A stretch of 64,000 nt of DNA from Stropharia rugosoannulata (GCA_028532985.1 JANCIK010000011.1:682001-746000); one strand, 5' to 3'; shown: positions 12,084 to 25,073, counted from the stretch's first letter. Numbers and translations are program-made. The notes: generated from the letters alone by a model not told the origin.

Positions 12084-13020
12084 GGCGGTGGCGACAGACG
12101 CTGGCCCAGCGACGAGGGAAGGACTCGAATAAGGAAACTGGAAGATATCGAGTGGGTGTGTGCGGGGAAAAGGTGGTGGCAAATGTCCCTCGGTACTTTA
12201 TACTCATCTTTAAAACCTTCAAACGCGACCAACAGTAAAGAAAGCCGATTTGAACGCCGTGCGGCGCGTATCCTCAGGTACTACCAGGTCCCAGCGCTAC
12301 CTAACTACAGACTCCAGGGGACTCACTCAGATGGGCGCGTGGTGCCGTCGGAAGGTCATGTGTGAGTAGAGCTGATCGCTCCAGAGCATAGAACGCGTGC
12401 GCCGTGGATGTCAAGACTCCAAATTTGAAAATCCTTTCACCACTCGTCCGACGATGTGAAAAATGCAGCGCTTGTTCCCAATTTGTAATATCCGCCAGAA
12501 TGCAGTGTGATGGTAATGATCCTCCCCGGCGATTTCCATGTCAACATTACGCGTACGCTTTTCATCGATGTCCTGAGGTGCTACAAGCCCACGAGGAGCT
12601 TGCTAAAGGAGGGAGATGGGCATCGGAAAAAGCCATTGCATGAGAGAAAAAGGCGTGGACGATTGCCGAGAAATAGCGCTCCTACAATATCGAAAACTGT
12701 ATCGCAATATGGGAGGGAGATCAGCTGAGATCAGCAGTTCATCGATTTTATTTGTAATTTCTCGGTCTGTAATATGTATAACTTCCAATCAGTGGCGCGT
12801 TATAAAAGTAAGGGGAAAAGGCTGGAAAAGGTCCGCACTTTGAAACCAATTCAATAATAACCCCCCAATAATACATAAAACCAAGCTCCCCAAGAGAAAA
12901 AAGGATCTAGATATATTCACTACATAGCACGGAGATGAGAATGAAAAATAGATGATAACGATATAAGAACTCTGGATGGTAGAAATACTTGGAGGTGATG
13001 GGGGATGAAATGCCCCCTTT
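12084..13020. other. Intergenic region
   Basis: The region lies between the start of the DUF6534 gene and the stop of the large transporter gene. No convincing coding frame was seen. It should contain the DUF6534 promoter and the transporter 3' untranslated region. Confidence 0.4.
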
Positions 13021-16000
13021 TTAGTCAAAATGAACAGTATTTGTGCGCTCCCCGAGCTCGACGCCAGGACCGCGGAGGCTACCGTTTGCACTGGGGCCCA
13101 TGTTGAAGTCATACGTATTCACGGGGTGCAGGAAAGCAGCACCGACTCCATGGATATGGTACTGTTCACCTACTAGCTCCTTCACGGCAATCATCAACCT
13201 ATCCAAGCGATTAATTACGCCGTACGCCGTTGAAATACCAACGGAAAACATCCTATGCTTCAAGTTAGTTGATTCAACAAAGCCGCAAGGGTGGTACACA
13301 CAAATACTGCTCGTTCCTCAAAGTGTCAAGAGACAGCGTGCGCGGTAGGCCGTAATCTTCTTCAGAGTCTTTGTGGATGACTTCGAGTCCGTGGTACTTC
13401 AACATGAAGCGATCCAGCAGTGGGCATGGTGTGATTTGAGGAAGGGGGGTCCCAGTTCGAAGCGAAAGGGAAAGCATGGCTGGTAAGGTTATTGTCAGTT
13501 GAGGAAATATATAGCATGACTCATTGACATACATATAACAGCGAGAATGTCGCCTTGGAAGTCGGGATCCATGAACCGGGTTCGCTGAAGAAACGCCCTC
13601 GACCACGACGGTTCGAGGTGTTCGAGGACCGATATTAGATGAGAAAGGGAGTATGAAAGCGCCCTAAAAATATGAGATAAAAGCAACAAAACGAAAGGAT
13701 CTGTCATACGTTTGTAAGTCCGCGATCTTCTGATAGCGTTCGGCTGGCCAGCGACCTCGTAAAGAGAACTACGCGACACAAACTCTTAGTACAAACTATC
13801 TCAAACGAACTCATCAAGTAAACACACCTCATAGATAATATTCAAGTTGAGTGCCGCCGACTTTCCCAGCTTGTTCCGCACAGCAAGGAGGCTTGATACA
13901 ATGTCTTGTACTTCCGCTTCGTGTTTCGTGTTGGCAAAAGACAGTATATTGCAGTAAACAGTACCCGTTTCTGCAAGTGTTGTGGCCAGTAAATTTCTCT
14001 GGTAGCGTCTGATGGTGGTGGAAGGAGGGAGAAAAGAGGCAATGCTGAATAGCTTCTCGTCAACGCTTGTTAGAATTAAAAGTTCGAGAACACTTACAAC
14101 GCCGCTACGACACCGACAGTAACCAGAGTAAAGCGTTTCTATTGGATCGTTAACGGGGAAATGTAAGCAGTACTGACCAATAACGCACCCAAAAGACTGA
14201 GAACCCGGTTCCGGGAGAGCCCGGTATAACAATATGCACATCCTGATACGAATAGCCAACAACCTGAAAGCTAATGTTAAGCGTTGGCCATATAACCACT
14301 GTCGACACACTTACCAAAACAGCAGTAACGAAAAAGACGAAGTTTATCATGGGAGGCACCGGCCAGTAGAGTCGCGCGAAGAAGAAGAATGGGAAGCACA
14401 CAAAGCAGACTGCTGCTAGTCCATATGGATTGCCATTGCCTGATCCACAAGATATATACCTTTATGATAAACGTTTGAGCGTGAGATTATAAAATATAAG
14501 AGAAACGAGACTGACCACATCACCATACCAGTAACGCCTCCAAAGAAAGTGCTTATTATACGCGCTGTGAGCCCGAATGTTGTCTCGCCACGGAAACGGG
14601 CAATTGTCAACTGGCCCATGAATCTGCGACCAAAGATATTAATACGGCATCGTTATAGCACACTGTAGCTTACATCGCCCATACAAATCGATTCTCTAAA
14701 GGTCGGTTTCAACAAATGCAAGAGCACATAGTGAGATTATACGCACCGTATGCGAACGCCGCCGAGCTCTTTATGAAACTTGGCAGACAGAGTACGACTG
14801 TCAGCAGGCCAGCTTTTATAGAAAAAACAGCGTTTCCGCTGCTCAAGCCCATAGCGAAGCGGTACAGCAAGCGCATGACGGATTCGAACAGATTTTGTGG
14901 GGGTAATGCTTCGGGGTCCCGTCGCCTCGGGAGCCCCAAGTCGGCGTGTCCACCAAATTGCGACTCGAAATCGTTTCCCATAGAAGCCTTAGGCCGCGGA
15001 GTGTCGGGCGGGGAGGCTTCCGGGGATCGATCTCCAGCAGGAATACCTTGAATTACGTCTATATAAAACGGTGCGTCAGAAACACATCGATGCAGAATAA
15101 TGAGGAGGCTCACTGGGATCTTCGTCGTCTGCCAGCTGCTCGACAGTTTCAGGGATCAACCAAGGGTTCCAGCGGAAAACGCGCTGAACGGGAGTCCATA
15201 GCTTGCACGCCGGGCGTTCCCTCTCAAGACGCAGAATTTCGTTGAGCTAAAAAAGTCCGAGTTAGAAAATACGTTCGCCTCCTCATAACCCGGTTACAAA
15301 GTATCACATACCATATCAACCACAATGACCCCGATCTGTGTGAGACTGTACTGATAGACATAGCAATGGAAGAGGTAGCGATGTGGAGGCATCACATATT
15401 CGTCGCGTTCGCGCTCACCGTCGCGCTCCTCTTGTTGTTTAAAAACAAATGAGTCGCGCGCGTTGTTGAGATTGAACGAGCTATAGCCTGGGCCATCTGC
15501 GTCCATGGTCTTGTCTTTCTGTGGCGCGGTCTCCCTGGATTTCGTCTGACTTGAACCTAAAAGCCCCATCTCCCCTAGTGGGCCGGAGTCGTGTGGCGGC
15601 AGATGCGCCAGGCCTCCCATAGAAGGCGATGTCGGGGGCGACGCTGCCGGCGTATGATGTCCATCAGCATCGAAAGCGGGTAAATACGGCTCCAGGATGA
15701 TATGTCTGTTTGTGCATTTATACCATGAGCAAACATCATTCAACGATGGCGGAGTACCTCTCACCTTTGTGTCTCACGGAATGACGCTAAAGTATCTCGT
15801 ACTTTATTCCGCACCTCTGTAATCTTCGCGATTTTTTCTTTTTGGCGCTTTTCTGCTTCAACCTGGCCGATCCCGAAAAAGTATTGTATTCGGCCTTCTC
15901 GCACACCACCCAGCCATGTTTGTGCTGTGCTCATTCCAAGATGACACGCTTCCAAGAGTGGGTCACAGCTTATGTAGTAGCGCAGTCAGTAAGATCATTC

Positions 16001-17900
16001 AGTGACATGGTTAACGACGAACGTACCTCTCCTTCAAAAGCTCTTTTGTCCGTTCAACATATTCTTCCTCATGAGGGTCATGCAGGCGTGTCATTTCCAA
16101 ATTCAAATACCTCTGCGACTCAAACGTGCCGACAGCATACTCCGGCCGCCTCGAGCGCGCCCGCGAACGCGCCAGGGACAACAGCGAAGAATGCAGGATA
16201 TGGTGATGGTGGTGCTGGTGCTGGCTATCATGCCCATGGCTGCTGCCATAAGAATGGCCGTGGGTTAGGCCGATAGGAGCATGCAAGTGCAGATGCGAAC
16301 GCGCAACTGAGTGCGAGCGGCCGTGCGCGTGCTTCCGCTTCCTTGGTGTCCCAGGAGAGCGTGGCGTGTCTCGAGAACGCGCAAGCCGCAGTCCAGACTC
16401 GCCGTCCGTATCGGGATCCACACGCTCGAGGGAGCCACCGCGCGACGTGGCGCGCGACAACACCCGCCGGGGTGTCCCTGGTGCAGTTCCAGCGGGCGTC
16501 GGGTTAGCTGTCCCAGGAAAACGCTCCCGCCCAGGGTCCACAAGCGAAAAATATACGCCTAACCCGTCCGCACGGCCGGCAAGACGTCGGAACAGTGCCT
16601 GGAAAGTCCGGAAATCTTCTGGAGAGAAACGAGCGTATATTAAATCCGATTTGAGCATGCGCGCCGCGGCTGCCAGAGGAATAAGGGCGCCTTCGACTTT
16701 CTTCGTTTCCGTACGAAGCGCGAGGAGGTCCGAAGCAAAAGATTCTGAATGTATGGGTTTGGATAGCATGTTGCGGTGCATTGTGAGTGCTGAGAGCATG
16801 GGGGCCATTACGGCGCCCAGGCGAGTGGTGAATTGAGCTGAATTAGTAGCTGGGAATACAAGGACTGAAGCGACTAGAGCGAGAGCACTGTGACACGCTA
16901 TAGGGGCAGCAATAGCGCGCCCGACGAGATAGAATGGATAGGGGAAAAGGGACGCAGTTGTTAAACTGATATCTTTTTCAAAGTCAAAGGATGAAAACGG
17001 ACGGACAGACGAGTCACTCACCTAGACAGATACACCCAAAAACGCAAGCCAACGTGTAAGGTCCTGGGCCTTGACGTACTTTCACATACAGGAAAAAAGC
17101 GCTTCCGAAGAAAACAAAAATAGCCATGATGATAGTTGGCTGCGATGATAGACAATCAATTGCGCGCAAGTCACGACAAGCCAGATAACTCACTGCAGCT
17201 TCAATATACCGCCCAGTAACGACATCGAGAAATGACGCCGAAGGATCGCTGAAATGGCGAGCAAGGTGGGCAAGATAAATTCCAAAGCAAGCCCATCTAC
17301 ACGGAACGGTCTCAGACGGGTATAAATATATCAATGCATGGGCTACTTACCCCCATGCAATGCAGACAAATAGTAAGATAAGCGTCTCCCTTTCGAGAAC
17401 GGACATGAAAGGGTCACTCGGAGGCGACAAAATCCCAGCTATTCAGTACGTATGAGAGGCTGTCCGATAGAGCGAAGAGGATAACATACCAATAAGAATG
17501 AGAAAGCTGGCCTTTGTCACAAGTTAGCATCTACTTGCGTACAGTCTTTGTTGATACTCACCTGTCCAAGAGCCCGCTCGAACGCTGGTATCACAAACAA
17601 GACGAGAGATATCCATGCCGTCACAGCACAACGAATGGCAGGCTTGATCTTTGACCAGTTCCAGTTGGCTGCGACCCACGCGAAGCGATTACTGATGAAA
17701 TCTATGACTGGAATAAGCCATTTGCTGCCCAAAATATCCCCAAACGAAGTGGAAGAGGAGGAGGGGCTCGATTGAGGGGATTTGGAGTTTGCAGGAGACA
17801 CTTTGACCTCCTTGGTGGTGGTAGCGGCTTGCGGTAGCTTCGGCGAGGGAGTATTGCGCGAATGGGGTGGTTCTTGTGCTGCTTTCTCTGTTTGAGCCAT
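13021..17900 (-). CDS. BRE4/ArAE-type multi-pass transporter (ER transporter 6TM family)
   Basis: A large fungal membrane protein resembling the putative ER transporter 6TM N-terminal / aromatic-acid-exporter family (related to fission yeast Bre4 and to FUSC-type pumps). It begins MAQTEKAAQEPPHS with a Ser/Pro-rich cytosolic lead, followed by IKPAIRCAVTAWISLVLFVI, the first membrane span. More hydrophobic exons follow across 17.5-17.0 kb. A long exon (about 16011-17021) holds a soluble segment with FASDLLALRTETKKVEGALI, an Arg/Ser-rich stretch and an unusual His-rich loop (near 16190-16265). A second set of membrane spans lies at about 14.9-13.9 kb. The C-terminal tail ends NTVHFD at TAA 13021-13023. 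At least ten introns are inferred. The substrate is unknown, and the second-half exon edges are approximate. Confidence 0.75.
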
Positions 17901-19017
17901 GACAGGCGAATCTTCAGGAAGCAGAAAGCGAGAGGACGAGGTCGGCAGTCATTATTTGACCCGTGTGGGTATAAGGAAGTATTTTATGTACTTTCCTAGG
18001 ATCTGACATCACTTTGTTTGATTTTATTTACCCCCCGGATCGGCGGCCGTATTAGGTTCACCGACCATTTTGCTGGGTAATGATAAATTTCCGAATAGAG
18101 ATGTTAAATAATCCAAAAGAGAAAGCAGAAAAGGCACAGAGGGAACTCGGTAGACATGTTTACTTTCTTCCAATGACCTCCGAGTCAGGTTAATCACACA
18201 GTTTGTTGATTCAGCTAAAGATGCTATAAATACACCTGTGGATCACAAAAAAATTCAAGAATACTCTATAGTGGAAATAATGCAATAAAAGAGGGGTTTA
18301 CAGCATATCAAGCCATGTGCATCTCATCCGTGCACAGTTATCTGCATTATATAGAAGAAATCCACTCAATATAAGGTTAGTGGTTACGCACATATCATTT
18401 TAGTAAATATATCGAAATCACGCTCATGCATTGTGTCTTTAGCTTGCGTGCGACATTTTTATGTTGCATGCATATGCGTGCACCTTGTTGGCACCTAGTG
18501 AAAGGCTGTTGAATGTGGAGGGGGAAGCGTCAAGTACTGGCGTATGTTGTGGTCAGACGGCAAGAAGAAATAAAATACCAATCACCGCCAGAAGCAAGCC
18601 AAAAGTGCATGTGATATTGCTATATCCCTGGTGCAAATAACAAATAAATAACCGATTGAGGCCAGTTACTTGAAACACACCTTTCATAATTCTAATAGGC
18701 ACCTTTGAAGTGCACTTCATCATAGGCACACTTATTTGTTTCTACTACCAAGCTGTGATAATAGATGGCATTTAAGAATATGTATGTGCTCATTTTTTGG
18801 TCAACTGTTTGGACGGGATGTATCGCGTTTGTCCGCGGGAAAGCCGGTTGACAATACAAGGGTTTGCGTGACCGTTTATTCCATTAAAGCGTAGATGCGC
18901 GCGCTCAAGCGCGCAACGCCAACCGTCGTGCGCGGGAATTCCCGAAGCTTTTAATACCTTAATTAAGTAATACAAAGAATAAGCGGCCCGAATTTTAAGT
19001 TTCATCGGCAGCCCTCG
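17901..19017. other. Intergenic region of 1.1 kb
   Basis: The stretch is AT-rich and no supported gene was seen. It separates the transporter start from the right arm of the inverted duplication. Confidence 0.4.
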
Positions 19018-19088
19018 GTGGATATTGCGCCGAAGGCTTTCGCTGATCCATCTTCCTACTTGATCGCCAATTGCAGCATCGAGAATAC

Positions 19089-19103
19089 GCAGCTTCAAGC
19101 TGC
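19089..19103. promoter_or_regulatory. 15-bp palindrome in the copy 2 hydrolase promoter
   Basis: GCAGCTTCAAGCTGC is a perfect palindrome about 190 nt upstream of the start codon. It matches the site at 5107-5121 in the other arm. Confidence 0.35.
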
Positions 19104-19292
19104 TTCAATCAGTACCAGTTTGCGCCCTCTGAAAGAAACTGACACGCCCCACAGGTTCTATGAATAGGAATATGTCGCAATGGATGACAGACGCAGCTGG
19201 CGCAGCATACACGCGCGGATGCCAGATAGCTATCAACGACTTCTCAGAGAAATAAAAACAGACGCTGGGCCACTATTCAATGACTGCGCAAG

Positions 19293-21363
19293 ATGAAGGC
19301 CCTTTTCCTCTGTGCTCTCGCTATCGGCATATCTGCCCTGCAGGTTCCTCTTCAAAATCATAAAGTAACAGTACTTGACTCTTCAAGCGCTGAGGCTGGA
19401 CGGAATGCGCTGATCTCGGACAAGATTGAAGAGTTCATTCACGAGACTGTGCATAGATGGAACGTCCCTGGGGTCTCAGTTGCTGTAGTGCGGAAGGACG
19501 AGGAGGCGCCCAACGGCTGGCAATTCGATTTTGGTGGCTACGGAATCGCAGACGCAAAAGGCTCCCCGATGAACGCTGACTCCGTATTTGCTATCGCGTC
19601 CAACTCCAAGCTTTTCCTTGCCATTTCCGTCGGCTTGCTCATTTCGAACCAGACTCTCGCAAACGAGAGGGGCGAGAAACTACACTGGACCACTAAAATC
19701 AGCGAGCTCATTCCCGAGTGGAAGCTGATGGACGACGACATGAGTCGAGGAGTGACTCTACAGGATATGTTGTCCCATCGAACTGGCATGCCTAGACACG
19801 ACTATGCTCTGAACAAAGCGGGAGTGCTTGATATGGTACGAGGAAACACATCTTCACCTCTGACAAACACATCACTGACTTCCAGCAAGATATCCACTGC
19901 TCGGTACCTCATGCCTTCAGCCGAGCTCCGACAGACTTTTCAGTACAATAACATGATGTACAATATCCTGTCGTACCTCCCTCAAGTTCTTCTCAATCAA
20001 ACTTACGAGTCTTACATCGCCCAGCACTTATTCGAGCCTCTGAACATGACCGCGTCCACGTTTTCCGTCGCTGTCGCAGAGGAGCGCGGTACGTTTGCTA
20101 ATGGCTATTTACTTGACATGGCGGACACAGTCACAGGCAAAAACGGCACTCGTACTGCTATGATTCCCTACTTTGCGCGGCCGGGAGAGGAAAGAACGTG
20201 GGCCGGCGCCGGAGGCGTGTTTACTTCTGCACGGGACATGGTAAGTTGATTCTTTGTGTCTTTCTGACTGTTCTCAATCTCGATATAGGCTACATGGGTA
20301 GCAATGCTCATGAATAATGGCCGCCATCTATTCACTAACAAGACAGTTGTTCCCGAAAGCATACTCGAACATGTAGCTTATGGAAGGTCAGTTGTAGATG
20401 GGGCACCTCAATTTCCCGATACTGTGAGTTGCTCAAGCAAGCCTGTTCTACATTTGTCTAACACAAGTTTAATATTCCTTTTATCAGAGCGTCAAAGTCT
20501 ACGGTGCTGGCCAAAGGCACTCCTCATACCAAGGCATCGATGTGATTGAGCACGGCGGGAGTAACCCGGGCTTCAAGAGCCAAGTTGCGCGGTTCCCGAA
20601 CAACAACCTTGGAATCATCACTTTCTGCAATGACGCCGGAGCAGGCGATTATGTCGTCGAGTCCATTAAGTTTCGCATTGCGGACGAAATACTCGGTTTG
20701 AAAGAAATTGATTGGAACAACAGGTCTGCTGAGATTATTTACCTGCTACCGTACAACATCGTTTACGAGCTAAATTCCTTCTTGTACAGGTTTGAGAATT
20801 CGTTGAAGGATGAGATAAAGAAAACTCAGCATACTGCTAAGCCTCGTCCCCATTCACCTCAATCTCCGAGTGCACCGTTTTCGGTCCTTGCAGAGAAGAC
20901 ATTCTCCAACCCAGCGTACGGTGTGCTCCAACTTTGTCTTGTCCCGGACCACGCGTCGGACACCGCCACCACTTCTCGCCGACACACTCGTTGTGCTGCA
21001 CTCCTCCGTTCGCATCCAGTGAAACGTATACTATCCGTATCCGATACGTCTGTCCCAACATACATAATCCCTTGGGAGCGCACGTTCTCCACGCATATCC
21101 GTCTCACCCACTTCACAGGAAATCTATTCAATGCCACAATCATCTGGACCAACAGCGCCGTCAGGGAACACGAAGGATACGGCAAGGGCAACGACATAGT
21201 TACTGGTTTCAACGATCGCTTTGAAGTAGAGTGGGTTATTGGGCATGGGGAGGAGGGTTTAGCTTTCAGAGGTGACTTCTGGGGACAACAAGGACCTGAT
21301 GTGAGAGCACCAGAGGGCAAAGGAAAAGAATCCGCCGAGGTTTGGTTTTCAACTGTCTTATAA
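19293..21363 (+). CDS. Secreted beta-lactamase-like serine hydrolase, intact copy 2
   Basis: A serine hydrolase of the beta-lactamase/D-Ala-D-Ala carboxypeptidase fold. A signal peptide (MKALFLCALAIGISALQ) directs it to the secretory pathway. The catalytic SxxK motif is S103-N-S-K106 in AIASNSKLF. The second motif is YNN in TFQYNNMMYN, and the third is an HGG (EHGGSNPGFKS) in place of KTG. Three introns are inferred. Two are at about 20240-20288 and 20424-20487. A third of about 60 nt lies just after KEIDWNN and joins to RFENSL; the frame also stays open if it is retained. A C-terminal beta-rich domain with several N-glycosylation sequons ends at TAA. Fungal members are often called beta-lactamase/transpeptidase-like, with unknown esterase or peptidase substrates. 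Confidence 0.85.
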
Positions 21364-21489
21364 TGCTTACTACGGTTGGATGTGCCTTTTACAAAGTTAA
21401 TAGCATTAATCACAAGCAATGTGACTACTGGTCACTGGTCACCAACACAGTCTTCACGCTGGTGCAAAGCCATACTAAAACCAGGAATG

Positions 21490-22314
21490 TTACAAATACA
21501 GTGTGACAAATTGGATTCCATGTTCTCTCAGCTCTTCCATTGGTAGGGACCTTGTTCCTTCGTTTAATGTGACCTCGAACATGGGACCTGCGCTATCATC
21601 CAAGACCTTGAAGTCGTCTGTGGGACGCACAAATCCGCACCTTCTGGAAGCGAACGCGCTGAACTTTAAGGGAACAGAAAGGCAGTCCGTAGGGATGAGC
21701 ACATTGTTGTCTTCAATGCCGAAGTTCATGACCCCAAATGTAATGACCAGAGGACACGAGCCACTAGGCTCCACGTATTCTCTGAACTCTTCTTTACTAT
21801 ATATCCGTCTATCCAAGAGACTGTATGTCGGCTGCACAAAATCGTACTCGTAATTCACGTTGAAGGACATCCGTACGCTGCCAGAGATACGACCCATAGG
21901 CTGACAATGCGAGTCCGCATTGTCCACCTTCAGGGCGTGAAAAAGGAGAAGCGACATGCGTAAACCGATGTGTGTCAGAGATATAGGTTCCGGAAGCTGC
22001 CATTTGTTGAGCTGACTCTCCGTGCCTTCAATCTTTGAGTAGAATACTTGTAATCGATGTGTGTAGTTAAAGATGGTAGACGGTATGAGATTATTAGATG
22101 GACTGTAGGAATGGTTGAAAACATCCAGAACGTCTTCCTTTGTAGTGAGAGGCTCTCTAACCAGACAGAAAAAGGTATACTCGGACCCAACTCGGACCCC
22201 TCGCCATAAGCAATAGATATATCGACGCCAAGGGTGCCCATAGTAAGTAAGTATGATGTATCTGCTTCCCGTGTTACTTGACTGAAAGGCTGATGAAAGG
22301 TATGTATTGTACAT
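21490..22314 (-). CDS. Hypothetical protein, 274 residues
   Basis: A single open frame without recognised domains. It contains PSGSCPLVITFGVMNFGIED and RSLPMEELREHGIQFVTLYL at its C-terminus, with balanced composition that looks like real protein. The N-terminal 70 residues look less natural than the rest. An overlapping frame starting MGTLGVDISIAYGEG (22241) could be the true first exon, but no convincing intron joins the two. The gene follows the large secreted protein on the same strand. No function can be offered. Confidence 0.5.
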   Translation of the reverse strand: MYNTYLSSAFQSSNTGSRYIILTYYGHPWRRYIYCLWRGVRVGSEYTFFCLVREPLTTKEDVLDVFNHSYSPSNNLIPSTIFNYTHRLQVFYSKIEGTESQLNKWQLPEPISLTHIGLRMSLLLFHALKVDNADSHCQPMGRISGSVRMSFNVNYEYDFVQPTYSLLDRRIYSKEEFREYVEPSGSCPLVITFGVMNFGIEDNNVLIPTDCLSVPLKFSAFASRRCGFVRPTDDFKVLDDSAGPMFEVTLNEGTRSLPMEELREHGIQFVTLYL

Positions 22315-22440
22315 TAATGATATTAACTGTGTTGTGCATCTAACAATTGTCTACAGTGTAATCACTTAATCAAAATTTACTCGATGCTGGTACCCAATAA
22401 AGTAAGCTTAAACGTCAAGAATTCAAAAAGGAACATAAAC

Positions 22441-25073
22441 TTACGACGACGCTGATACTATCTCATCAACAAGGTCCACTAAGGCACCAGCTTCTTCAAT
22501 GTCAGATAAAGGGCATTGAAGGGAATTATCCCGACGCGTTAATCCGTTCAACAAGTCGCGACCCATGCGCACAGAATAAAATGAGCTTCGCAGTACTGAT
22601 GCGCGGCGGCGCTTATTATTGTATGACCCGCTGTCTGCATTGTTCCCGAAACATTTCTGGAAAGGGGGTTAGTAGGCACTTTCACAATAATGACTTTGAT
22701 AAATATACCTTAAGAATTTCGAACTTCTTGCTAAACAACTGTACTTGAGTATTTTTATTGAATAGCCCAAAGAAGTCACCAGTGGCTCCCGCGTTTATAT
22801 CGAGATTGCCGTCAATTTCGAAACACCCGCTGAAAGACGTGTTCGAAGTGCTTGAAGACGAGTTAGTGTACGTGCTGTTATCCGTGGAAGCAGATCCAGA
22901 GCCCGAATAGTCAGAGTCGGAGCCTGAGCTATTACTTGCAGTACCAGAATTATACATCCCCTTGTGGTCCGAACCAGTGTTAGATTCAGTGTTGTTATAG
23001 ATCGTTGAGCCGTATGGATCTGTCGAGTTATTGTCAGACATTGCCTGGCTGTCCTTGTCATCTGAGTTAAGTGTTGAGTCGTCTGTAGTGTCGGAATTTT
23101 CGTCGGTATCGACGCTGTCCATATACTCGTTCGGGCCACCATTGTACACATCGCCATTGCCACCATCGTCATTATCTCCCGTATCCATTTCGTTTGTAGG
23201 GTCATCCTCATATTCCATTTCGGGCAGATGGTAGGCAGGTGAGCTCCTCTTTGAATACGTGGAAAAGCGTTTCGATATGAATGACGAGGGTGGGAGTGTT
23301 CTCTTGTTAATCGAAGTGTCCACGTTCCCTGCAGCTTGCGCGGTGAGGGTCATCTCAGCGCTCGCGTCGAGCTCAAGGAAGACTGAAGCGTCCACAATAT
23401 CACCCAGCGCAGAAATTCCAAGGTTGAGGGAAGGGATGAGGTGCGCGCTCACGCTACCCGACGCGCTCGCACTTGGGCTCGCAGAAATCTTCAGCGCTAA
23501 GAACGCACCGATTTGTTACCCAAGACTGCTTAGCAAAAGAACGAAGGACTTACGCGTGTCGCCTATATTGAACGAGCCGTTGCTTGCCCCGCCCACACTA
23601 GGGGGAGGAAATACAAGCTGCGCGTTGGAGATACTGTATGTCAAACCGACTGTAACATTCACGTTAGCATCGAGGGAGGCAGTTGCCTGACCCTCGATTT
23701 TGAACGAAGGACCAATAGTCAAAATTCTGTTAAGGCATCAATTACTTGGTTAATTCGTCCGCCAAACTGTTGGATGCGTACCCTGGAAAATCAAGCCCAG
23801 GCACGCCAACTTCAAATAGTGTGATTTTTCCGGAATCAAGCGATCCCGACGCATCTGCAGTAATAAAAACCGTGCCATCGATGTCTGCATTAAGTCCTAT
23901 AGGTGTATATGTCTCAGTATATCCTTCACTTCCATGATTCAGGCTTGTCACAAACCTGTAATGATTGCGAAGCTGGAAATCTCCGGTGGCACGATGGTAC
24001 CACTCGCTGCCAAACCTATGGAGGCTACGGCATGCGCTTTAGCGTCAACGTCGACTTTGACGCCTCCACTAACTGGTGGACAAGAGATGCTTTGGTCTAA
24101 GAGATTGAATGACTTGTCAACATCAAGGGGAGGTAGGGTTGTGCTGTTGTCGACGTTGAAGTCATTCAGGGAAGAGATTTCTAGCCAGGCGTAAGTCGAG
24201 ATGTCTGTCTCGAGAGACAGAAGCCGTACATACCGTTGACGGCTCCCGATATAAAGTCAGAAAGACCCCGGCGGAAGACGCGAATGTTCCGTCTTCTCTG
24301 TTGTTGGGGGCCTGCAGCTGTGAGGTCCCCCCCAGCTCCGGGAACATTAGCAGCACGAATGGCGAAGTTAACTGGCCCTGACGACCTATAAATGACTGAG
24401 TCGACTCGTTCAAAGGTGATACAGAATCCACAACTTACAGACCAACAGAACCGAAGTCCGTGCTAATCGACATTCCCTGTACTGTGGTATTTGACCCAGT
24501 TCTGCGCAATATTCCGCTGGGTATTGTCTGATCCGGGGACCGATACATCTTCGTGACGACTGCAAAAGGATTTGCTCCGCACTAGTTGGGGAAATAAGAC
24601 ATCAGCAAAATGTTTTCCTTCAGCTGCAACAACACATACATTCTCCGGTAGCCTCACCACCTTTCCGATTGCTCCGCTGCTGCTGTTGCTGTAAAGATGA
24701 GCGCATCCAGAGGCTGCGTCTGTGCACACCAGACGAATATCTTGCGAAAGTGCATCTGAAGAGCAATTCAGTATTTGCCACCCTGCGGCTGGAGTAATGT
24801 CGGTAATGGCTGCATCAGAACCCCACTGTGTACTTTTGGTTATGTATAAGAGCTACGGGTAATCGAAATGGGCGCTAACAAGTTTGAGTGTCCCGGAGGC
24901 GGTGCCATTATTGTCAAGATCTAGAAGAGGATGAATTAATTACTTAGGCAAGAGAATTTGAATATATACTTACCATATTCACAGACACCTGTAAAACAGG
25001 GTATCGACCAATTGTTTGCCGCAAACACGGAAGAAAGGAAAAAAGGAACAAGCCACAAAGGTTGTAAGAGCAT
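22441..25073 (-). CDS. Large secreted beta-rich protein with Ser/Asp/Asn-rich spacer
   Basis: The first exon encodes a clear signal peptide (MLLQPLWLVPFFLSSVFA) followed by a Cys-containing CFTGVCEY motif. Further exons give DITPAAGWQILNCSSDAL, DIRLVCTDAASGCAHLYSNS, VRLPEN with a following Cys, FEVGVPGLDFPG, TIGPSFKIEGQATASLDANV and AHLIPSLNLGISALGDIVDA. This arrangement recalls a family of long secreted hypothetical proteins found across mushrooms. A stretch of about 140 residues (22.85-23.25 kb) is dominated by Ser, Asp, Asn, Gly and Thr, a likely flexible and O-glycosylated or acidic linker. It is followed by CFEIDGNLDINAGATGDFFG and a C-terminal domain ending DLVDEIVSASS at TAA 22441. The TAA overlaps a gtaagt, so another short exon is possible. 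Extracellular or wall-associated location is inferred; function unknown. Confidence 0.65.

Larger units (their letters stand above)
19018..21372. repeat. Inverted segmental duplication, right arm
   Basis: Reverse-complement match of 2835-5190, carrying the intact serine hydrolase gene and its 5' flank. Differences are mostly single bases, with a few small indels in the 5' flank, at NKAGV, and in the last intron. Confidence 0.85.

Noticed and set aside
18790..19098. Open frame of 102 codons on the minus strand next to the right duplication arm
   Set aside because: It overlaps the duplicated flank, has no motif and no splice context. The matching flank in the left arm does not keep it open.
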